Shown here piece after piece: positions 39,430-50,613 of a DNA stretch of 64,000 nt; within the stretch, counting starts at the first letter, position 1; each line of letters starts with the position of its first letter. Made by a program: the position numbers and the translations under genes. The notes under the pieces are model-generated. The model was not told the origin of the DNA. It saw nothing but the letters and a program-made list of their open reading frames with translations, and ran no database searches. This DNA comes from Rutpela maculata (taxonomy: Eukaryota > Arthropoda > Insecta > Coleoptera > Cerambycidae): positions 123,501,639 to 123,565,638 of the forward strand of contig OW386292.2 in assembly GCA_936432065.2 (NCBI GenBank). The letters run 5' to 3'.

Positions 39430-40377
39430 AAAGCTCTAAATCTGTCTATCTATCTATATTCGCAATATATGGCTGTGGCTGTATGGCCATTCGCACAACA
39501 CCTATATTGCGAAACAGTGATTCTATGGGCTCGGTAAGTAATACTCTGTTATTAAACTTTATGACTAACAATGTTTACTTTCAATACATCCATACCTAAT
39601 AATACTTAAATAATTGATAATAAATATATGTATTTTTAATTTATTTTTTAATTCTAAATCTGTCAAACTGCTTTAGTTGTTATTCCAAATCTATCCGGAT
39701 AGTTACTGTCAAAGTTACAATAGAATCATCATCTATAAAATTGACCCTGTAGAACAAATTTTATAGCAATATTTATCCAGGATACAGGAAATCTAGAAAT
39801 TGCTGTGCTGATGATTTCTTTTGTTATCTTTGACAGTGTCAGCCCAGAATGAGGTTTACCAAAGACATGCAATCATAATATAAATCGTACATCGAATTAT
39901 TAACAAATTCTTTCTAATTTACATCTATCTCCATCTCATATTTTTTATCAATTTTCAAAATTTAAAAATTACATAAGGTAAAGGCACCAGTAGCCGACAG
40001 GTTAAGATCTATTTTTTTCTGAAAACGACATATCGCGATATTTTATCAACTTACAGTTAATGTGTAAATTTTAATAAAACAACACATTATTAGTAAATGA
40101 TTTTTCACTTTAAGAAAGCTTAAAGAAATAGTTTTAACAGTTTTGTTAATTATTTATGGAAACTCTACACCTGCACCTAAAGCTGACAGGCAGTTTTTAG
40201 AGATGAACCTATTCTTGACACAGAGGATACCTATACCCCATTATAACTGAATGATTATGAAATCAAACAAAGAACAATTGTTTATGTTGTACACGTATAT
40301 CTGTAATAAAAGAAAAAAAAATCTCTCGGAGTGTTTCTGTTAATTTATTTTTTTTATATAAACAAATACAAAGAACT
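39430..40377. other. No feature recognised
   Basis: AT-rich, no supported gene; the first exon(s) of the DUF4806-type gene may lie here but no convincing coding frame is visible. Confidence 0.3.
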
Positions 40378-40734
40378 TTATTTTATATTAACATCGTTCA
40401 CTGGCTTCTCGAAAACATATCTTATTCTCTCCCCTGTTGATACCATTTTAGGAGGGTTTAATAAGCCAATAACTTGATCAAATCTTACATAAGATACGTC
40501 ATTTTCATTAGCTATAAATGTCTTTTTCGCTGTGTCAATGCTATTCAGTGCCATCGCGCATATTTCATCTGAAACTGTTTCCTGCACAATACAGACATAA
40601 TTAAATTTTTGAGTTAGCCTTTTTCCTCCCATGAAAGCCACCAGAACAAACGATCCGTGGCTCAACTGCTTTTTGTTATTAATGCGTATTATATCTTCAG
40701 ATCCCATCTCCTCCTCTAAAAAATCACAGAACAA
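40378..40734 (-). pseudogene. Fragment of a transposon-associated protein
   Basis: This 118-residue frame contains GSFVLVAFMGGKR, FNYVCIVQE, NDVSYVRFDQVIGLL and a terminal ERIRYVFEKP, a C-terminal module I have met in multicopy insect proteins of unknown function. It is probably the last exon of a larger gene (a splice acceptor-like sequence precedes it). It may be intact or a relic. Confidence 0.45.
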
Positions 40735-40794
40735 TAATCTAAAAATAAGTAGTTTTCATATTAATGTATAGTAACTGAATTTATTTTATTATTG

Positions 40795-41106
40795 CAGCAA
40801 GCACAAGCCCCTCAGACGTCCAAAATTGGAGCTCTTCGCACCGATACACCACCTTACAGAAAAAGGAAACAGCAAGACGAGGTAGCGAACAAAATAAAAG
40901 AAGTTTGGCAAAATTTTGATAGTTACATGAGCAAACAGTCTGAACTAGAAGAGGCATCGAGCACGGAAAATGTTGACACATTATTGGGGAAATTAATTGG
41001 ACAGGAATTGTCCACATTTAACCCAAAACTGAAAGCAGAAACAAAAAAGAAACTGAGACGAGTCATGGAGGAAACCATGGACCAACATAATTTAGAAAAC
41101 GAGTAA
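40795..41106 (+). CDS. Last exon of a MADF/BESS-like protein
   Basis: An acceptor (TTATTGCAG) is followed by an open frame of about 103 residues: PYRKRKQQDEVANKIKEVWQ, a Ser/Glu linker, LLGKLIGQELSTFNPKLKAE and a basic KKKLRRVMEE end. This resembles the C-terminal part of the MADF/BESS companion proteins of PIF/Harbinger elements. It is near, but in opposite orientation to, the Harbinger transposase at 42.1-43.6 kb. The MADF part itself was not found. Confidence 0.45.
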   Translation, partial: QQAQAPQTSKIGALRTDTPPYRKRKQQDEVANKIKEVWQNFDSYMSKQSELEEASSTENVDTLLGKLIGQELSTFNPKLKAETKKKLRRVMEETMDQHNLENE

Positions 41107-41174
41107 AAAACGGTGTAAAACTGTAAATATAATAAAAAAATAGAAATACTTGTTTAAATTTTTATTTAATTTCA

Positions 41175-42115
41175 TATACAGTATGAGCCATTTGTTTTGG
41201 AGTCACTCTGTAAAATCTTTATTTATTGTGCAATTTGAATAAATTTTTTTTCAAGTATAGTACAAGTTAAGATCTAATTATGACCAAAAAAACATTCGCC
41301 TCTTACAAATGCGAAGCCACCTTTGGTACCAAAATAGTGGAAAAAGATCGAAAAATCGTATTAGGCATTTTGTTTATCGGAAAATGTTAATGAAACTTGT
41401 TCAGAATTGTCCACAAACTTTTAAGTACAAAATATAATCAAAATAAAAAAATATTGAAATTTTGATTAAAATAATGTCCAAGACAAATACAGGGTTCCTA
41501 GTGACCAGTGATCTGGAAAACCTGGAAAAGTCAGGGAATTTGGAAAATTTTATGAAAAGTCAGTGAATTTTAGTAATTTTCATAAAAAGTCAGGGAATTT
41601 GAAAATAATTTTTCAGCCACCCGCCCATCAAAAGAAATTTTGAGTTTTGTACTTCGTTCCAATTATTTTATGTCCCTACCCCGCTCATCAATTATTAGAC
41701 CTGGAAAAAACCTTCCAATAGTCCTGGAAAAGTCAGGGAATTTAAGTTTGAAAAATTGTTATGAACCCTGAAATATCATTTTAATGGGTTTTTTTGTTTA
41801 GAAAACTGTACTATGACAATTTTGTTTGAAATTAAACCCAAGCTGCCAGGTAGTTGTCAAGCAATTAGTAGTAGTTTTTTTTTTTAATATTTTTTAAAAT
41901 TTAATTTTTTTATTTTGAAGAAATTTTAGACTTAAGGTTTTTGGACAATTCTGAACAATTTTCATTAATAACAATTTCCGAAAAAAATGCCTATGATTTT
42001 TTTTTTTTAATTTTTTCCGCATATTTTGGTACCACAGGTGGCTTTGCATTTATAGGAAGCGAATGTTTTTCTGGTCATAATTAGATCCTAATTAGTTCTA
42101 TACTTGATTAAAATT
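41175..42115. mobile_element. Long-inverted-repeat element (MITE-like)
   Basis: Arms at about 41260-41460 and 41930-42110 pair (GTGGCTTTGCATTTA / TACAAATGCGAAGCCAC; GATCTAATTATGACCA / TGGTCATAATTAGATC). Related words occur at 19220-19380. The left end CAGTATGAGCC has a TA before it, but the right terminus is lost next to the Harbinger gene. The centre contains GGGAATTT repeats. Confidence 0.6.
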
Positions 42116-42135
42116 AACTTAATTTTCACAAAATT

Positions 42136-43341
42136 TCAAAAATCGTCTGGCAGTGCTCCTCTCCAGATTACCTCAGCTTGCCAGTGAACACTTCCACCAG
42201 GGGAATTTATATACTGGCAATATATATCCCTATTGTCACGCGCTCTCTTTGTTGAGTTGTTGCTTCCCAGACAGGTCACGGTCTTTAGCCCGTTTTCATC
42301 TTCTCGCCATTTTCCTGGCACCACAGCTCCATCTTGTAATACAGTGTCCGCGAAACCTGTGGGGCAGTAATTTTTTTCCTTTAAAGGCAAATCTTGTTCA
42401 CTACACTGCATAAAATTGTGTAAAGCAATGGTAGCTAAGGATATATTTTCACACGTCTCTATATCAGAGGTTATTATAGATTTTCTTAGTATTCGCCATC
42501 GTTGGGCCAAAATGCCAAATGCATTTTCAATAGTCCTTCTACCTCTTGATAGCCGATAATTGTAAATTTTATTTTCTTCAGATAGATTTTTTCCAGGGTA
42601 TGGGCGCAGTATGTTCTCTTTAAGGGGAAGGCTGCATCGGCAGCAAAAAAATGGGGAAAATTCAGACTGGATTTTGGCAATAACTTTTGTGGTGGTACAG
42701 GTAATAAATCTTTCATAACAGCATGACCAAATCCAGATTGTTGAAAAACCACTGAATCGTGGTTACTTCCAGCATTGCCTACAATTGAAAATAGTTGAGT
42801 AAAACAAGTTCAAATGATTTATTAATAGCATTACCAACATCCACTAAGGTGAATCTGTAAAAAGCATCCCAGCTTGCCATTAAAACAATGCTGTGATGCT
42901 TTTTGTAGTTAAAGAATTCTGAACCAGAATTTTTGGGAGCCTGAATTGCAATATGTTTCCCATCAACAGCCCCTATGCAATGCGGCAAATTCCATCGTTT
43001 ATAGAAACCTTGTTCGATTGATTTCCGGTCTTCCATACTTGGGTTGGCCACATAAATAGGTGAAAGTTTATCCCACAACACCTTTGTCGTTTCACGAATA
43101 ATATTGCTTACTGTTGTAAGTCCCAGCATGTGCCCCCATGCAATTTCTTGCATTGAGCAACCCTCAGCAAGGTAACTAAAAATGAAGAAATACTTAATAT
43201 GTAATACATAACAGTACATGCTAATACATACTGTAATGTCAGAATCAACCGATGAGCGGGACATATAGGGTTTTTTGTTTTATCTTTCTGTAATTCTGGC
43301 CTCACTAATCTTAATAGGTGTTTAAACAATTCAGGAGTCAT
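42136..43341 (-). pseudogene. PIF/Harbinger transposase, frameshifted
   Basis: On the minus strand exons read TPELFKHLLRLVRPELQ, then YLAEGCSMQEIAWGHMLGLTT, HCIGAVDGKHIAIQAP (first catalytic Asp), VDVG, a short intron, and VVFQQSGFGHAV, FAADAAFPLK (second Asp). Two frameshifts follow around 42600 and 42520, covering the region that should hold the catalytic Glu, and the C-terminus ALHNFMQ...YCPTGFAD is open. Introns at about 43195-43222 and 42780-42835 match those of the element at 47 kb. The element termini were not identified. Confidence 0.8.
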
Positions 43342-43885
43342 ACGAGTATATTTAAAAAACTGTCACGATCGTTATGTTCCAACATTGATTGACTTTAACA
43401 AGTTGTCAAACATTCCCTTTTCTCTCCTTAAACGATTGATGGGTCGTACAGCATATCGCCTGGGTTGCCTTTTTTTGGGATTGAAACCAATACGTTGTTG
43501 TAGTAAGCAACACCATGAAAACCTTGGAAAACCAAGATTTTTTCTTCCTTTTAATAATTGCCATTACAACACTGGTTGAACTTTCACTTTTAATAGTCTT
43601 AAAATATTTAGTACACAAACTCCTAAACAAATGGGTTTTCCAAATACATGTGCAACAAGCTTATTTCTTATTTTTTAAACGTGTTGCATAAATGTCCTAC
43701 TTTTCCTTACATATTATTTGTTACTGTTATTTCTTATTGTTATTCCTTATTTCTTATTTGCGGCTGCATAAAGTAACCTTTATAGATAAGAGTTTTATAT
43801 AATTTACTAACCAACAAAACCTCGACAAAGACAAACCACTGTAACAAACGGAGCAATGGACGTAAACACAATCCACGGTCAATAA

Positions 43886-44016
43886 TAGTATATTACGTAA
43901 TGAGTTTTGTAAGAAGCATATTACGCACGAATGGAAAAGTTACGCACGATGCCGCGTAGCGGCGAGTGCGTATTTCCATGAGTGCGTAATTGCTTTACAA
44001 CTCGTATTATGTACTA
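43886..44016. repeat. Near-perfect palindrome rich in TTACGCAC
   Basis: TAGTATATTACGTAATGAG pairs with CTCGTATTATGTACTA, and ATTACGCAC words pair with GTGCGTAAT, leaving a loop at GCCGCGTAGCGGC, itself a hairpin. The total is 131 bp, without coding potential. Confidence 0.75.
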
Positions 44017-44139
44017 TGCTTTACCTACGATTATATTTACTTATTTATTTAGTAAAATCTGGATTTAGTTTACTTGTCAACAATATTATTCAACATATAT
44101 TATGTCAATTTTGACAGCGTTTGAAAATTACGTAGGCGC

Positions 44140-44905
44140 CAGTGTTACCAATTGGTGGGTATTTACCCGAATTCCGGGTATTTTAGTGATGTGTGGGTAT
44201 TTTGGTGGGTAACGGCTTCATGTGGGTAAAATGCTGGTATTTTGAGATCTGGCACCAGTGAGCTCTATACATACTGGAGTGTGCTCGCAAAGGGGGTGAA
44301 GCTCACATCCGCAGGTTCTCTGTCTCTGTTGCCTAATACATAGTTTAACAAGTGCGAGGGAGACACAGAACCTTTCCGCTATTGTACGAGTTCACTCTAT
44401 TGGCTATTTTCTTTCGTGCTCAAAGTGAACACAATCAGTAAGCAACCAATAGAGTTCAAGGATTTCAAAGATATCTCGAATTGATTGGCTATTTAGTGAT
44501 TGCAATTAGTTCGTTCAGCACGAAAGAAAACAGCTATTATGTATAGAGGTCACTGGCTGGCGCTGTGTCATTACTCATTATACTTATATTTTTGTTATTA
44601 TTGTTAAAGTTTTGTTATTTTTTTTAATAGTTTCCAGCGTTTTATATTTAGAAATTTAAAACATATCCATTAAAGTATGCATTTAAACTGTTTTATTATC
44701 TTCCCATTCCTTCGTACGAGCATCACTATTAAACCGGTACAATTGTTAGCACCAAACCAAGCCACAAACAACCAAAACAATTGCAATGCCTATCTGTTTT
44801 TCCAGTGTGGGTATTTTGGTGGGTAATTTCATATAATTGACGGATAATGAGGGTATTTTCTTTGTGATTCTGCGGGTATTTAAAATCTACTCGTTGGCAA
44901 CACTG
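44140..44905. mobile_element. hAT-type MITE with GTAGGCGC target duplication
   Basis: The ends CAGTGTTACC and GGCAACACTG are inverted repeats; GTAGGCGC occurs at 44132-44139 and 44906-44913. Its arms are rich in GTGGGTATTT. A second inverted-repeat unit (CAGTGAGCTCTATACATA ... TATGTATAGAGGTCACTG, about 44263-44557) is nested in it, flanked by TCTGGCAC and GCTGGCGC. Confidence 0.82.
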
Positions 44906-44913
44906 GTAGGCGC

Positions 44914-46469
44914 ATTTGTTTTTTTAAACCCCGCGTCAGCGTTATAAGCCACCTATAATTGCGTGTCCCGTGCGTTTTGTTTACCGTGCGATTTGTTTAC
45001 AATATATAAAGTTCAACTTACATAGATCGCAGGTAGTGTGTTTTTTACTATTTACAGTAGTGATAGTGATCGTAGGTAAACGATATTTATTGACCGTGAA
45101 CACGATCGTACGTGAACTGTCAGAAATATTACAGTTCTACCATACAAATTTGTAGATTGGCACCAACACTAAATAAATTAAATGCTGACACCCGATTTAT
45201 TTAAAAATTAATAAATTGATACTTCTGTGTATATACTTCATATCAAAAATTATATTCACTGTTAACTGATGCATCAAAGAAGTATGTTTAACGCAAAATA
45301 AACATTAATTGATAAAAAATAACGTCTTTGGCTTATGTCTGGTGAATCTATCATCGGCCGAAGACTAATAATTATCTTATCGGTCGACATACGGTAAATT
45401 GGCATCGAACCAACATTTTAGTGCCGACGACGTGCTGAAAATCCAACAAAAAGCCGGTGATGGACCGCCACTTCTTTATTTGCTGAGTTTAGCCAGTGCA
45501 GTTAAATTGATTTGCCAGTACTGTAATAGCCCGTCCAGCATTCTGCCAACACTTACACTAAAAGCCCGGCAGTCGGCCGCAGATTCATTGTTTGCTGGGT
45601 ATATATTATATTTTTATTTTTATATACTAATAAATATCAATAGTCATCAAAAATGGCAACACCAGAAAGTATTTTATATCCCCTTTAAAACCCATGTTGA
45701 TTTTTCTTCCTAGCTTGTATGATTTTCGAGCAATTCAATTTTTTCTATAGGCCGCGCGCAATTACAAAACAAAACAAAATTACAATAGGACTTTTTTTAG
45801 GAAATTAGCCAAGCTTTCTTTTTATAATAAGCAATTTTTTTATATCTTCAACGGTTAATGAGTTATCAGTAAAATATTTGTTGTTTTGTGATGTATAACC
45901 CCTCCACTAACAGTTACTGAAGGAAAATCTCAGGTAACATTTTTTTGCGAGCTTCTGGTGTATTTTTTACTTTACCGGCTGGACTACTAGGGACGGTGCT
46001 TCATGTAATTCAACTACAGTGAACTCGTGGACGAGGCTCTGAACCAGCTGCTCATTGGCTAATGTGTTGCTGTTGCTTGAACTCCCTATTACGTAGGCAC
46101 GTAGATTACTCTGAAGGAGCGGGCGATTGGCCTTCCACCACTGCGACCTATAAGGTCTATTGTAGTAGCGTAGGCACGTAAGACATAAATGTAAAAATTT
46201 TGAAACTGGGCAAACCAACGGCGCAACTGCCAAAATATACGTTTGTTTTTGACTCGACTTAAAAGTGTCTAAGAAGAACTCTGTGTAATAGAATTCACAG
46301 AGTTCACAGATTTTGGCCTTTGTGGTTAAAAAACAAGATAAGAAGAAGAAGAAACGCTCTTATGTTTGTGGTTATGTTGAGACTTAATTGTATAATATTA
46401 CGTATTTCTGAAATATAATATATAATTGCTTAACATTTTTTTAAAATTAGCGAGATCTGTAAAGTAGTT
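44914..46469. other. Mostly featureless; one short frame at 45399
   Basis: A plus-strand frame at about 45399-45600 (SADDVLKIQQKAGDGPP...) ends at a GTATAT donor-like site but has no ATG and no recognised domain. TCGGTCGACATAC-type words recall 37.7 kb. Otherwise no feature. Confidence 0.3.
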
Positions 46470-46583
46470 ATGGAAGATACAAAATTTGTGGTCTGCAGAT
46501 TATGCTTGAAGATTGTAGGAGACAACAATTTTAAATTGTTGGAGAATATTGAACTTAATATGTTGGATATGCTAGCCCCAATG
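46470..46583 (+). CDS. ZAD-type zinc-finger gene, first exon
   Basis: ATG at 46470 opens 38 codons ending exactly at a GTAAGT donor (46584-46589). The product begins with EDTKFVVCRLCLKI and continues KLLENIELNMLDML, matching the start of the insect ZAD (zinc-finger-associated) domain: C-R-x-C followed by a helix. ZAD proteins are insect transcription or chromatin factors with later C2H2 fingers. No further exon is visible in the window; a Harbinger element begins 400 bases downstream, in what would be intron 1. Confidence 0.6.
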
Positions 46584-48091
46584 GTAAGTTGAACTTGTAT
46601 AATGTATTAAACCAGTAAAGAATAAGATAAACTCACTATTACCAATTAACAGGTTTTATTTTATAATTACCTACAGCCTAATTACAAAAGACGAATATGT
46701 GTGGTTTCTTAGGAAAATGCTTATATATTATAACCTCGATTCTAACAATATCTCCGATATCGCGACCTGCATGTTGTAAAAAGCGCAGTTGGCGCGGGTA
46801 AGACAGGTTAAATATAAAAAATTCAAGCAGTAGTAGTATAATTCGTCACCGTAAAAATTAAGAGGTGTATCTCTATCTTGCGATAGGTAATACAATTTAA
46901 AGTTTAAAAGTATATTGAAGCATTTGTTAATACGTTTACTGCCACGTACACCCCATTTGGGTGGACAGTAGCTGTATGATAATCTATTAAGTTCAATTTA
47001 TAAACTTTTCCACTGCAGTTGCGGTTGCAGTTGGAATTGCCGCAGCAGTAGCAGTTGCAATTTACGAAAATTTGTCATTTATAAACTCTTGTTGTTGTGG
47101 TCGCAGATGTTTCACGCATGTGCTTTATGCCTAAATCTCGTGTTGATTTGTTTACATTATCCATGAGCGTTTTGAAAAAGTGAGGTTTTGTTAAAAATTT
47201 GTTATCAACAGCTGATAAACAAACTGAAATGGATTCGGAACAAATCCTTTTGGGAAGTTTTGGACTTCTTTTATAATCGCGAAAAGACGTCACCTGCGAA
47301 GGTATAAAAGAAGACCGTTAAATAGGCGGCGAAAGGAAGAAGGCGGTTACAAATATTTTTTAAAAATGAAAGCTTGTGACCCAGAGCAATTTTTCAAATA
47401 CACTAGAATGACAGGGCCCGTGTTTGAAAAATTGTTGTCTGTAGTTCAGACAAAAATAACCCGAGCAGCAAGATCGGATGAAATATGTGCTGAAGAAAGG
47501 CTTGCTATCACTTTGCAGTAAGTTCAATACAAAGAAAATATTATTTTAAATGGTCTTAATGTCATTACATTTATTTTATAGATATCTATCGCAAGGGCCG
47601 AGCATGCAGAGTTTAGCCTGGACATTTCATGTTGGGCTCACAACAGTGCACAAAATTATTCATGAGACCTGTCAGGTACTCTGGGCGGTGCTTCGCCATA
47701 AATACTTAAAATCCCCATCTACTGAAGGTGAATGGAAAGAAATATCTAAGGGATTTTACAATTTATGGAATTTTCCGAATTGCTTAGGTGCATTAGATGG
47801 CAAGCACGTCTATATACAAGCCCCTGCAAAAAGTGGTTCTCTTTTCTTCAACTATAAAAAGAGGTTTAGCATCGTTTTAATGGCTGCCTGCGATGCAAAT
47901 TATTTGTTCACTCTAGTTGACATTGGTGCGTATGGCTCACAAAGTGACGGTGGAATTTTTCGAAATAGTATATTTGGACAACGGTTGGAAGACAATACCA
48001 TGAATGTTCCCAAGAGGGAAAATAACCCACATACAAATGTATCAATGCCATATGTCTTGGTTGCAGATGAAGCGTTTCCACTTAAGCGATA

Positions 48092-49684
48092 TATAATAAT
48101 AATAATAATAATATTTATTTGTCCAATAGATCATTTTACATGATATAGGATAAGTCTAAAAACATTAAAATGTGACTATTTAAATATTAAATAATAAATT
48201 AAGTTAAAAGTCATCAGTAAAATATTCGTTCAAAGAATAATAAGATTTTTCCCTCAGTCTGGACTTGATCTTATTTTTAAATTCCTTATCACTAAGTTCT
48301 TTGTAAAGGTTTGGCAATTTATTAAACGCCTTTATAGCCATGTACTTGAGGCTCTTTTCATATAATGTTAAATGATAGGTAGGAATTACTAGGGTAGTTG
48401 AGTTTCTGGTGTTGTAATTATGATTATAGTTAAGGGTGTTCAGATTACTTAATTCGGAATTTGCATAAAGTAATAAATTCATTAGAAATATGCTAGGGAG
48501 TGGTAGAATTCCCAATTGTTTGAAAATGTTCCTACAGCTAGTTCTCTTATTTATACCTACTATAGAACGCACAGCTTTTTTCTGTAGTTTAAACACTCGT
48601 ACGGCCTCTGGTGATGAACCCCAGGCAATAATTGCATAGGAAATTATTGAATTGAAGTGAGCATAGTAATATGTTAGCAAAATTTGTTGGTTTGTTACAT
48701 CTCTCAACTGATTTAAGCAATAGCAGACCGGAGCAACTTTTTTACAAATTTCATTAATATGAATAGTCCATGAGAAGTTGTCAGTAAAATGTAGACCCAA
48801 GAATTTGGTTGACCTAGCTTGTCTGATTGTACTTATATTTGATTTAATTAGAAAGCTGTGATCAAAGTCCACATTACCAGTATTGAAACGCATGAAGATA
48901 GATTTATTGTTGTTTAAGGCTAGTTTATTTTCAGTTAACCAGGTGTGTGCTTCACGTAATTGCTGATTAGCCATGTTAACTACCATTTTTGTATCAGTTG
49001 CACTAACAAGGATAGATGTGTCATCTGCAAACAGAACCGAGCTGTTGATATTAAAACTATTTACATAAATGATGTAAAGTAATGGTCCTAAGACGGATCT
49101 GTGCGGAACTCCCACTGACAATTCTAATAGATTTGATTTGCATTTTTCAATTTCTGTGTAGTGTTTTCTCCCACTTAGATAACTCCTAAACCAATTCAAC
49201 GTCTGACCACGCACGCCGTACCTCTCCAGTTTGAATATTAGAGACGCATGGCAAACCAGGTCAAACGCTTTGCTCAAGTCATGGAAAATGCCAATGCATT
49301 TGTTTTTATTATCTATATTATCATACAAAGTTGTTAAGAATTTAGTAATTGCAGAAGTAGTAGAACGTCCCTTTCTGAAACCAAATTGATTTACGTTAAA
49401 TAGTTTGTGTTTTACAAAAAAACTAATTAATCTCGATGCTATACATTTCTCAAGGATCTTGGAAAACGAACTCAAAATAGATATAGGTCGATAATTTTCA
49501 ATTTCAGTTCTGCAGTTGGATTTGAAGATAGGTATTATTTTTGTAATTTTCAGTCTCTCAGGAAAAATACCCTCAGCCAAAGATAAATTGAAAATAATCA
49601 TTAACAGATGTGCACATTTTTTGAGTATATTTATGCTTATTTTGTCATCACCTGCAGAGTTTGAATTTTTTAGGCTTCTTATTA
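48092..49684 (-). mobile_element. 5'-truncated LINE inserted in the Harbinger transposase
   Basis: The 3' end is an (ATA)n/(TAT)n run at 48092-48110, and coding sequence extends 5' to about 49680, where the Harbinger gene resumes. Target duplications could not be resolved within the A/T repeats. Confidence 0.8.
48204..49680 (-). CDS. LINE reverse transcriptase (CR1/Jockey-like), truncated
   Basis: The frame is open from the truncated 5' end through ENYRPISILSSFSKILEK, FGFRKGRSTTSA, HDLSKAFD, GVPHRSVLGPLLYIIYVN and FADDTSILV to a C-terminal YNYNTRNST-type block. The order of RT motifs and the lack of RNase H fit CR1/Jockey-type LINEs. The usual PQGS is PHRS here, a likely debilitating change. 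The same family is seen at 62834-63874. Confidence 0.82.
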
Positions 49685-50613
49685 CCCCTGCCCTGGCACA
49701 AATCTATCATTAAAAGAAAAAATTTTTATAGACTATCAAGAGCACGACGAACAATAGAGAATACATTTGGAATCCTGGTTGCTAGGTGGCATGTGCTTAA
49801 GCAAACAATAGTTGCCAAAGTGGAAAACATTGACAATATTGTAAAAACAGTGGTAGTGCTTCATAATTTCTGTAAAACAGAAATGAGTGGTGCAACAAGT
49901 ATATACTGTCCTGCTGGCTACATCGATACTGGGGATAATGAAGATGGAGTTTGAAGGGCAGAGGAGCAACCTTTGCAGTCGGTTGGTAGATTATCCTCAA
50001 ATAATGCAAAACAGTTACTCTGCGAATTGAGAGATAAACTGGCAAACTACTTTGTGTCTGAAGAGGGTAAATTATCGTGGCAGGAAGAGAGGGTTATGAG
50101 AGGACGGGAGCCACGGTGAAATTGTAAACATTTAAATTTAAATGATATTTAATATGCTACTTTATACTGTTGATTTTTTTCATGCTAAATTGTATCATGT
50201 TTAATGTAATCCTTATTTAACAAAGTGCTATTAATATAAACAAATCTAGTTAATCTGATCTTTTACAACTTCCCTGCTATTTTCACAAAATTGTTTTAGT
50301 AATATTCTATTGTTAGTCCTTTTTCTATCTTTGCATTTTAAATTTTACATGACATTTGCAGAAAAAAAGTAATAAAATTTTTACGATTTATCAAAACAGA
50401 TCTTTCACTCGTAGTTTGTATGATCAAATTTTTGAAAAGTACAGGTAGGCCTGTAACATTACAACTACTCTCTTGCAAAGGAAAATTCATGATTTTTTAT
50501 TTAAAACTTTATTTACATAAAAAAATATATAGGTAAAATAAAATAAATAGGCTTAATCCTCGAGAATAAGGAGCATTCTTTTTCTTTTTTCCTCGGCCAT
50601 GTCTGGGTCCATT

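Larger units (their letters stand above)
47366..50119 (+). pseudogene. PIF/Harbinger transposase, split by a LINE
   Basis: Exon 1 (47366-47517) begins KACDPEQFFKYTRMT and ends at GTAAGT. Exon 2 starts at 47582 and joins in frame: YLSQGPSMQSLAW, CLGALDGKHVYIQAP (first Asp), LVDIGAYGSQSDGG, VLVADEAFPLKRY (second Asp). The gene is broken at about 48091 by a LINE and resumes near 49684 with RLSRARRTIENTFGIL (catalytic Glu) and VVLHNFC. Without the insertion the three catalytic residues and splice sites are all present, so the LINE insertion was probably what disabled it. Confidence 0.85.
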
